Positions 55,916 through 64,000 of a stretch of DNA of 64,000 nucleotides are shown piece by piece (the first letter of the stretch is position 1; the number at the start of each line of letters is the position of its first letter). The position numbers were made by a program, and so were the translations under genes. Origin of the DNA: Nipponacmea schrenckii (Eukaryota > Mollusca > Gastropoda > Lottiidae); assembly GCA_030562195.1 (NCBI GenBank), contig CM060200.1, positions 28,187,023 to 28,251,022 on the forward strand, read 5' to 3'. The notes below the pieces were generated by a model that worked only from the letters and a program-made list of their open reading frames with translations, had not been told where the DNA came from and did not search any database.

Positions 55916-56646
55916 TATACGCCCACATTATAACTTGGTCGTATATTGTCGTCACCCCTGTCTGTCCGTCCGTCAGTCTGTCGGTCCGTCAGTCTGTCCG
56001 TCAGTCTGTCCGTCCACAATTGCTTGTGAACGCAATAGAGACGACAGTTTTTGTCAGATTTGGATGAAACTTGCTGTGATCATTTATATTGATGAGATAT
56101 TGGACAAGTTCGAAATTGGCGATTTTCAATGAATGGTTTTTGAGTTATTGCACTTGACTAAGTCAAAACTGGTCAAAATTGACTTGTGAACGCGATAGAG
56201 ATCACAATTTCCATTTGATTTGAATGAAATTTGGTGTTATCATTTATATTGATGAAATCTTGGACAAGTTTGATAGTGAAGATTTTTGGGTGATGAGTTA
56301 TTGGCCTTGACTAAGTCAAATTGCGTCGAAATAGACTTGTGAACACAATAGAAACAACAGTTTTCATCTGATTTGAATGAAATTTGGTGTGATAATTGAA
56401 GTTGATGTCAGAAAATTTCGAAATTGATGTTTCAATATACTGTTTTTGAGTTATTGCACTTGACTTAGTCAAAACGCGGCTTGTGATTGCGATAGACAAT
56501 ACAGTTTTCATCTGATTTTAATGAAATTTGGTGTGAACATTTATATTGACGAGAACTTGGATTAGACCTAAATAATCTTAGAGTTTATTCTGTGTTAAAA
56601 CAAAAAATATATTTTAAAGTGGGCGTATCTTGCTAGGCAGCCCCTT
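55916..56646 (-). mobile_element. pearl/Helitron-like element G
   Basis: The hairpin TATACGCCCAC...GGTCGTATA is at 55916-55945, then a CCGT/CAGT tract to about 56010 and about four diverged units (marker GAACGCAATAGAGACGACAG). It ends near AGTGGGCGTATCTTGCTAGG at 56619-56638. Confidence 0.65.
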
Positions 56647-56900
56647 GTTTTAGATTAAATCAATACTGAGAAAAAAGAAATATCAACAGTCAATCCTGGC
56701 TTTCATACCTTTTTTTTTTTTTGTTTCTTCCTACCTTTTCAGATTTTTCTAGGTCTGGCCTAATCAGGTGTCAAAATATTAACCCATTGTGCAATAAACA
56801 GAATTGTCTGTTAGCAGTTGTAAAGGGATATTTAATGCTCGAGACTTAGCGTAGTAATATAATATAAAAAAAACTGTTCAAAACGTGGTTTATAAACAAA

Positions 56901-59900
56901 ATGGAGAGCATGCAAAATTATGTTACTCAATTTGTTACAAAATTTAAAGAATGGAAGGAGGGACAGAAAAACAATTTAAGTATGCTGTTAGATGTCAAGA
57001 AAGGTAATTACACGTAATGAAATTAAATTGAAATAATTTTGAATAAACAGATATATTTTCACCTAATGATATCAATGTGAATTGTGTTAATTAAAACTGA
57101 CAAGTAGTATACCATAAAATTATAAAGGTGATTTCAGTACCTAATGTCTACTGTAGAGATAGAACAATCCAGTGTCAAGTTGAAGGGCTGTGGTCAATCC
57201 TGCAAGTGCCAGAATCTATCAGCTATTGGATTTTCAACTTCTACTTAAAACTAGCAGAATCTGGAAAAATTGATTAATTGGTCTCATGCCGAAAAAATCA
57301 GAATTGCAGCCAGTTATTTTAAGTTGCTTAATGTCTTGGAATCTAGATACATTGATCAAAGTTGCTTGATTAACATGATCATTTCTCTTATGTATGCTGT
57401 GACAGATCTGATGTTCTGAATGCTATTTAGAGAGTTTGGAATATTTTGATTTTTACGAATATACACAAGTATCTTGTTGGCTCATTCTACTAATGTTGAA
57501 AGGTTTGTTTTGATTTTCAGGTGGGTTTAGGTTCCTCGTGCTGTTTTTCAACTGTATGTTGACGTTTGGGTCATATTTTTGTTTTGATATGCCCAGTGTT
57601 TTACAAGATTCATTCACAGAGGTAAGATCTTTAAAGGGATTCTGTGTCTTAGAATGGACATAAAACTTATCTTCTCAATATGGTCAATATGAGTATATTC
57701 ATCAGTGAACTAACCTGCAGTCATAAAGTAACAAAATCCATGTAAAATCTGGAAAACTCACAAAACTAAGTCATTATTAAAAACACTTAATGAATGTTTT
57801 TCAATAATCAATTGCATTTTTTGGATTTAAACTTAACATGATTCGGATTCTGTTATGCTATTTATGGCAGCAGGTATATGAATAAGGATGAATATATATG
57901 CTCTTATTAGCCAAGTATATTGTAAGACGCAGTATTCCTTTCAGAATCATTAGTAACTATGTGGAATATCTAGAGTGTTTATGTTGAGACTAAGTCAAAT
58001 GAAATGATGTGCTTGGTGAATGAAGAGTTGTGTTAAAGGTTTGGTACTGGAGACTCTTATGCTCTCCAATGTTTGTGTGCCAGATTGGAAAATTAATTAA
58101 AATGGATTTCTTCATATTTTTTTTCTACTCCAAATTAAGCTGATGATGACATGCAATGGTATTTTTTAGGTAAATAATTGCACTAACAATGGATCAAAGA
58201 CAGATGTAACTGGTTTCTATGGTAACTCTAGTAACATAACCTGTAACAATTGTACGGACTGCCTAGGATTGTCTGAAGACAACTACAATCTTCTTTACGC
58301 TATTTATGCCTGGACGTAAGTGACTATAATTTTTTTCATTTATGTCCGGATGGATCAGGAATGTTGGGTTATTCTTTGCAGTTAGATATTTGATGTACCT
58401 TGCTAGTCATGTCTGAAATATAGAGCCAAATCTGCATCCTCGGTCTGGATTTGAGATCTCATTGTAACAATGTTGTACAATTATCAACTATGTCTGAAAT
58501 CAATAGCTTTGTCTGGATGTGAGATCTCAATGTTAACATGTTGTTCAATTATAAACTATGTCTGAAATCAACAGCTTTGTCTGAGATAAACAATGTTGTA
58601 CAATTACAAACTTTATCTGAAATCAACAGCTTTGTCTGGATGTGGGATCTCAGTGTTAACAATGTTGTACTATTATAGACTATGTCTGAAATCAACAGCT
58701 TTGTCTGGATGTGAGATATCAATGTTAACAATGTTGTACAATTACAAACTATGTCTGAAATCAACAGCTTTGTCTGGATGGGAGATCTCAATTTTAACAA
58801 TGTTGTACAATTATAAACTATGTCTTAAATCAACAGCTTTGTCTTGATGTGAGATCTCAATGTTAACAATGTTGTACAATTACAAATTATGTCTGAAATC
58901 AACAGCTTTGTCTGGATGTGAGATCTCAATAGTAAAAATGTTGTAAAATTACAAACTATGTCTGAAATAAACAGCTTTGTCTGGATGTGAGATCTCAATG
59001 TTAACAATGTTGTACAATTACAAACTATGTCTGAAATAAACAGCTTTGTCTGGATGTGAGATCTCAATGTTAACAATGTTGTACAATTACAAACTATGTC
59101 TGAAATCAAGGTGATTCGGGTAGTTTGATTCCAGTTAAAAAAATGCAACTGTCCTTTGTAATATTTGCCTCATTGTATTATCCATCTTGATATTGCTTAA
59201 TAATTGCAGAATATACGGCACCATCTATATCTTACTGGCTAGTTTAATTATTATTATATCTGGATAAATATGACTATATTATTATTTTCCAGGAATGCAG
59301 TTGTTGTTATTGGTGCTGGATTTTTGATTGACAAACTTGGCAATCGAGGTAAAATCGGATCTTTAAATAAATAATAAGAGCACATGTTGACATTTTCTGC
59401 TCCAGTCTGCATCAAATGTAGCAGAAGATATAGCGAGTGTTGTGAACATTGTGGTTCAGTTATCTATTTATATATCTTTACTCCTTTACATCTATTGAAC
59501 TATTCCTCATGTATTCACAATCATGCGACAGAAATTAATAAGCCAAGATGGTTTCTACTGTCCCACTGTATTGAATTATTGTTTAATTTTTCAGTTGGAG
59601 TTTTTCTGTTTTCGTTCTTGTGTGTGGTTGGATCATCAACATTTGCAGCTGGTGTGATGTTTAAAGGGACATCAGCCATGTTACCATTGATGTTATTTGG
59701 TCGTCTTGTTTTTGGTTCAGGGAATGGATCTTTAACCAGTAAATTAAGATTTTATATATTTTCAGCTTTTCAATAGTTTTTATTTATGCCAACGTGTGTT
59801 CAGATAGACTATCCTCACTAGAAGGAGCTATGGTGGCTCAGTGAGTTAGACGCTTGCTTGCTAACCAGAAGGTCTAGGGTTCAATCAAACATTCAAATGA

Positions 59901-61010
59901 ACTTGCAGATTTTATAGCCCTAGGACGAGTGTTTTATAAGATATCTTATTTGTTAAACATGAACAATACCTTGTTTGATTTTATCATGCCTATTTAAAGA
60001 TTTATTCTTGTTAAAAGGTTGAGCATTATATGCAGAATTGTATGGTACACCAACTAGAAAAATATTGTTGAAATCCTTGAACCATTGTTTCAATTCTATC
60101 CTCAAAGTTATATATATAATATAATTATAGTTGTACAGAATAGGATAACAGCTTATTGGTTTCGTAATAAAGAGTTAGCTATGGCATTTGGTATTACTCT
60201 CGCCTTCTCGAGATTGGGCAGCGTTCTCAATTTCTTTATATCAGCTAATTTTGCTGAGGAATATGGTTTAAAATGGACACTGTGGGGTGGTGAGTGTATT
60301 TAGTCTTTTGTATATCTTTCAGGTCTGTTATCCTGCTCTACTTTTATTTTCTGCTTTAATATTTCAAACCTTGTTGAGAAATCAAGGTTAAGCACTGCAA
60401 GACAAGAACATTTCATAAAAAGCAAATCTTGCATTTGAGCACTGCAAGACACTAGCATTTTATGAAAAGCAGCAAAAGCACTTTAAGCAATCTGGGTTAA
60501 TAAAATATAGACACTCTAAAGAAAACAGAAAAATGTTTTAACTATCCCTTGCTAACCCTCACTTACCCTACTGTACTGTTCTTTCTTGTATAAATTTTAT
60601 CTTTAAATAAAGTTATAAGTGATATAAATCTTATCTGTGGAATTAGTTAAATCACTAATTTCAATCTTATTTTTTTAGGAGCTTTTTTATGTGGTCTTGG
60701 ATTTATCTCTGCTATAGTAGTTAGCTCCCTTGATAAATGGGGAGCCAAACAGATGGGTGATGAAGAGTCAATGAAATCAGACTCTAAGAAACTGGTAGGT
60801 ATTAGACCTTCGTATTTTAGATATTTCAAAACCATGAAATAAAAGTAATAATTACTGATTTTCTGATATTTTTATCTGTGCTATTTGATTTTTTTTTTAT
60901 ATATTGTAGAAATTTACAGATATCCGTTATTTTTCTCTACAATTCTGGTTACTTATCTTAGCTATCATGTTTTTCTATAATGGAGTCTTTCCCTTTGTTG
61001 CTGATGCCAG
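56901..61010 (+). CDS. MFSD1: MFSD1-like major facilitator transporter (partial, 3' end outside window)
   Basis: MFSD1 proteins are 12-helix major facilitator carriers; vertebrate MFSD1 is lysosomal and moves dipeptides. Exons: 56901-57003, 57521-57621, 58170-58315, 59293-59348, 59595-59738, 60131-60289, 60679-60794 and 60910-61010, with consistent phases, giving 308 codons plus two bases. Visible: a first helix with FGSYFCFDMPSVLQ, a luminal loop with five N-glycosylation sequons at about residues 71-97 (NCT, NGS, NSS, NIT, NCT), GFLIDKLGNR after helix 2, LFGRLVFGSGNGSLT, then VQNRITAYWFRNKELAMAFG and SRLGSVLNF. The last exon seen (FTDIRYFSLQFWLLILAI) starts the second half. It is a divergent MFSD1-like member. 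The start at 56901 has an AAAATGG context; 49744 is an alternative. Confidence 0.82.
57630..57942. mobile_element. palindromic MITE, copy 3 of 3
   Basis: The ends TTTAAAGGGATTCTGTGTCT/TAGAATGGACAT and the inverted GTAAGACGCAGTATTCCTTT match the copies at 33679 and 46799. It begins 8 bp after the donor of the exon ending at 57621. Confidence 0.65.
58470..59110. repeat. 69-bp intronic minisatellite
   Basis: About nine tandem copies of a 69-bp unit (contains CAATGTTGTACAATTACAAA and AACAGCTTTGTCTGGATGTG) lie between exons 3 and 4 of the MFSD1-like gene. Frames open on both strands because 69 is a multiple of three; they are not genes. Confidence 0.9.
59822..60080 (+). mobile_element. tRNA-derived SINE
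   Basis: It has a tRNA-like head with an A box (TGGCTCAGTGAGTTAGA, 59834-59850) and a B box (GGTTCAATC, 59878-59886) about 30 bp apart, as in RNA polymerase III promoters. The body continues without coding potential; its 3' limit is uncertain. It lies in an MFSD1-like intron. Confidence 0.65.
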
Positions 61011-61088
61011 GTAAACTTTTACGTCATCTCACTTTAATGGGCACTCTATTTATTTTGGAAGATTAATAAAAAAATTTTGCTTAATTTT

Positions 61089-62528
61089 TATACGCCTACA
61101 TGAAATGGGGGGCGTATATTGTCGTCACCCATGTCCGTCCGTCCCTCCGTCAGTCAGTCAGTCCGTCAGTACGTCAGTCTGTCCGTCCACAATTGCTCGT
61201 AAACACTCTACAAGGTGCAATTCTTGACGGATTTAGATGAAACTTAATGTGAGTGTTTATGATCACGCAAGGCTGAACCCTATTGAAAATCAGCGAAATT
61301 GGAAAAAATTTAGTATGAGTTCTTGCCCTTGTTCTTAAATGGCTCGTAAACACTCTTAAACTGCAATTCTTTACTGATTTTGATGAAACTTGGTGTGCGA
61401 GTATGTTATTACTCAAGGAAAAACCCTATTGAAAATCAGCGAAATCGAAAAACACTGAGTATGAGTTATTGCCCTTGTTCTTGAAAACGCGTTCAATTTT
61501 ATCTTGTAAACACTCTTCAGAGAACAATTCTTAATGGATTTTAATGACACTTGGCTTGAGCATTTGCTATCACCCAAGAATGAAGCCTATTGAAAACCAG
61601 TTAAATCAAAAAAAATTTAGTGCCATTATTGCCCTTGTTTTTGAAAACGTGTTCAATTTTTGGCTTGTAAACACTCTACAAAGAACAGTTATTGACCAAT
61701 TTTGATGAAACTTGGTGTGAGAGTATGTTATAACTCAATTTTAGCTTGTAAACGCTCTTGAGAGAACAATTCTTAATGGATTTTGATGAAACTTGGCTTG
61801 AGTATTTGCTATCACCCAAGATAGATAGCCTATTGAAAACCAGTTAAATCGAAAAAAAATTATTGTCGAAAAAAATTTAGTGTCAGTTATTGCTTTTGTT
61901 TTTGAAAACGTGTTCAATTTTTGGCTGAAGAATGAGCCCTTTTAAAAATAGAAAATATCGAAATATATTTACGAATTATTGCCCTTGTTCTATAAAATGT
62001 GTTGGATTTTTGCCTTGTAAACACTCTACAAGTCACAATTCTTGAGGGATTTTGATGTAACTTGGCATGAGTATTTGTAATCACCTAATGATGAACCCTA
62101 TTAAAAAATATTTAGTGTTAGTTATTGCCTTTTTTTTGGAAAACTCGTCAATATTTTTAGCTTGTAAATCCTCTAGAAGGCACAATGATTTACAGAATTT
62201 GACAAAATTTGCTGAAATTGTTAATTATCACTCAAGGATGAACCCTATTGAAAACAAGAAATATCACATAATATTTAATTGCCCTTGTTCTTTTAAATGA
62301 TTTTTTTTTTTTGGCTCATAAACACTCTATTTCTTGACTGATTTAAATGGAACTTGGCATGAGTATGTGGAATCACCTAAGGATGAACCCTATTGAAAAT
62401 CAGATAAATCTTAAAATGTTTAATATCAATTATTGCTCTGTTTTTGAAAAGAAGTATATGTATATTTTATTTTTTATTCAAAATCAATGCTGCCAGTGGG
62501 CGTATATTACCTTGCCTGGCAAGCTATC
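61089..62528 (-). mobile_element. pearl/Helitron-like element H
   Basis: The hairpin TATACGCCTAC...GGGGCGTATA is at 61089-61118, with a CCGT/CAGT tract to about 61187. Then come about eight diverged units that are the reverse complement of the units in elements A and C. It ends TGCCAGTGGGCGTATATTAC then CTTGCCTGGCAAGC at about 62489-62523. It follows the last visible MFSD1-like exon. Confidence 0.75.
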
Positions 62529-62745
62529 TTATGAAAACTCTGCTCTAAAATCTACAGAAGTCTGTCCAATTTCTTTTTAAGAAAAACTACCCTGCAGTTG
62601 TTTTTTTAACTCTAAAAAGCAAAATAAGCCCCTTATTGTTTGAATTAGGGTGACTGAAGATTAGGGTGGTTGAAAGGTAACAAGTTACTATTCAACAGAA
62701 GACACTGGCACAGGGTTAAAGTTGAGTTCACTATTGTTAAGTCAA

Positions 62746-64000
62746 TTATTAACGGGGGTAGCATGTAAGCTAAGTTAACTAACTTATACTCCTGTATACA
62801 AGAGTGAAAAAATCAGTAGCAAATTTCTTTTACTGTATATACTGTAGCTTCGACAATCTTAGCGAGGGACTTCGCTAAATAACCAACACTATATGGTGGA
62901 AGATGAAATTTAGCGAACGACTTCGCTAAACATTAGCTTCTCTTACATAATGAAAGACCAAATTTAGCGAGCGACTTCGCTAAATAACCAACACTCCTAT
63001 ATGGTGGAAGATGAAATTTAGCAAGCGACTTCGCTAAACATTAGCTTTTCTTACATAATGAAATCCAAATTTAGCAGTGACTTCGCTAAACATTAGCTTC
63101 TATTACATAAGGAAATAACCCTGTTCATGAGTCCACAAATGTCGTCCGTTCTCTCAGCTTCCAATTTCATTTGTGTTGACGTGACATACCCTGATGTCTT
63201 GCAATATAAGTATTTACTTAATGTAGCAGCCTATAATCTCCATTTGCTGAAGTTCCAAGTGGTATCTAGAATAAACACGAACACATACACGAAAGCCTTT
63301 CAATTACTCTTTGACACTTGTACTAAAGACCACACTGAATGTCGCTCGCTAAATTTGGTCTTTCATTATTTAAGGGAAGCTAATGATTAGCGAAGTAGCT
63401 CGCTAAATTTCATCTTCCACCATAAAGGGGTGTTGGTTATTTAGCGAAGGCGCTCGCTAAATTTGGTCTTTCATTCTGTAAGGGAAGCTAATGTTTAGCG
63501 AAGTCGTTCGCTAAATTTCATCTTCCACCATATAGGGGTGTTGGTTATTTAGCGAAGTCGCCCCTAAATTTGGTCCTTCATTATGTAAGGGAAGCTAACG
63601 TTTAGCGAAGTCGCTCGCTAAATTTCATCTTCCACCAGATAGGGGTGTTGGTTATTTAGCAAAGTCGCTTGCTAAATTTAGTCTTTCATTAGGTAAGGGA
63701 GCTAATGTTTAGCGAAGTTGCTCACTAAATTTGGTCTTCCACCATATAGGAGTGTTGGTTATTTAGCGAAGTCGCTCGCTAAATTTGGTCTTTCATTATG
63801 TAAGAGAAGCTAATGTTTAGCAAAGTCCCTCGCTAAATTTCATCTTCCACCATATAGGAGTGTTGGTTATTTAGTGAAGTCGCTCGCTAAGATTGTCGAA
63901 GCTACAGTATATACAGTAAATGAAATTCGCCAGTGATTTCCACTCTTGTATACAGGAGTGAAAGTTAGCTAACTTAGCTTACATAGTAACACCCAATTAT
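62746..64000. mobile_element. foldback-type element with palindromic subrepeats
   Basis: The left outer arm (62746-62866, for example GCATGTAAGCTAAGTTAACT ... ACTCCTGTATACAAGAGTG ... ACTGTAGCTTCGACAATCTT) recurs inverted at 63885-64000. Inside, the left arm (62862-63090) and right arm (63380-63895) consist of tandem subrepeats of about 54 bp containing TTTAGCGAAGTCGCTCGCTA or its complement. The arms face each other across a unique centre at about 63120-63360. The right end coincides with the window edge, so the element may extend further. Confidence 0.8.

Noticed and set aside
58549..59148. Repetitive open frames on both strands
   Set aside because: They are a product of the 69-bp minisatellite, whose length is a multiple of three.
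63127..63390. 87-codon open frame in the centre of the foldback element
   Set aside because: It runs into the subrepeats and shows no recognisable domain; captured sequence is possible but unsupported.

Overview
The window looks like nuclear DNA of an invertebrate, most likely a bivalve or other mollusc. It is AT-rich, and its genes have short exons with GT-AG introns. The introns are filled by nested transposons, including elements with ~160-bp tandem cores next to an (ACGG)n tract and a terminal hairpin, the layout described for the bivalve 'pearl'/Helitron-type non-autonomous family. The host placement is an inference from gene structure and repeat type.

Layout. Positions 1-17,000 are a repeat-rich downstream flank holding the decayed remains of a Polinton/adintovirus-like element. 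It has small plus-strand ORFs and a protein-primed family B DNA polymerase on the plus strand. A packaging ATPase, a small pX-like protein, a capsid-like protein and a second small virion-type protein lie on the minus strand, converging on the polymerase. A CR1/Jockey-type retrotransposon interrupts the ATPase. A second partial copy of the minus-strand genes follows, and two 1.7-kb direct repeats punctuate the region.

Positions 17,111-40,144 (minus) are a complete 13-exon COPS2 gene (COP9 signalosome subunit 2, 441 aa by conceptual splicing). Its introns carry a 37-bp satellite, two hAT-like elements, a TA-flanked MITE, four pearl-like elements and a second copy of a 1.15-kb repeat. They also carry, on the opposite strand, a small host gene (34,430-35,753) with a TATA box, signal peptide, one EF-hand and a poly(A) signal. 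A 223-bp divergent promoter separates COPS2 from DDA1 (40,368-45,555, plus, 5 exons, 100 aa), a subunit of DDB1-cullin 4 ubiquitin ligases. The two neighbours therefore act in the same cullin-RING ubiquitin ligase system.

Positions 49,744-61,010 (plus) hold the 5' part of an MFSD1-like transporter gene with two candidate first exons; its 3' end lies beyond the window. Its introns hold another retrotransposon fragment, several pearl-like elements in the opposite orientation, a 69-bp minisatellite and a tRNA-derived SINE. The last 1.25 kb is a foldback-type element whose long inverted arms are built from short palindromic subrepeats.

The host genes look intact. The virus-like and transposon genes are all broken. 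The most informative parts are the COPS2/DDA1 divergent pair, the nested secreted EF-hand gene, and insertion events whose target duplications can be read directly because they fell into tandem arrays or duplicated elements.
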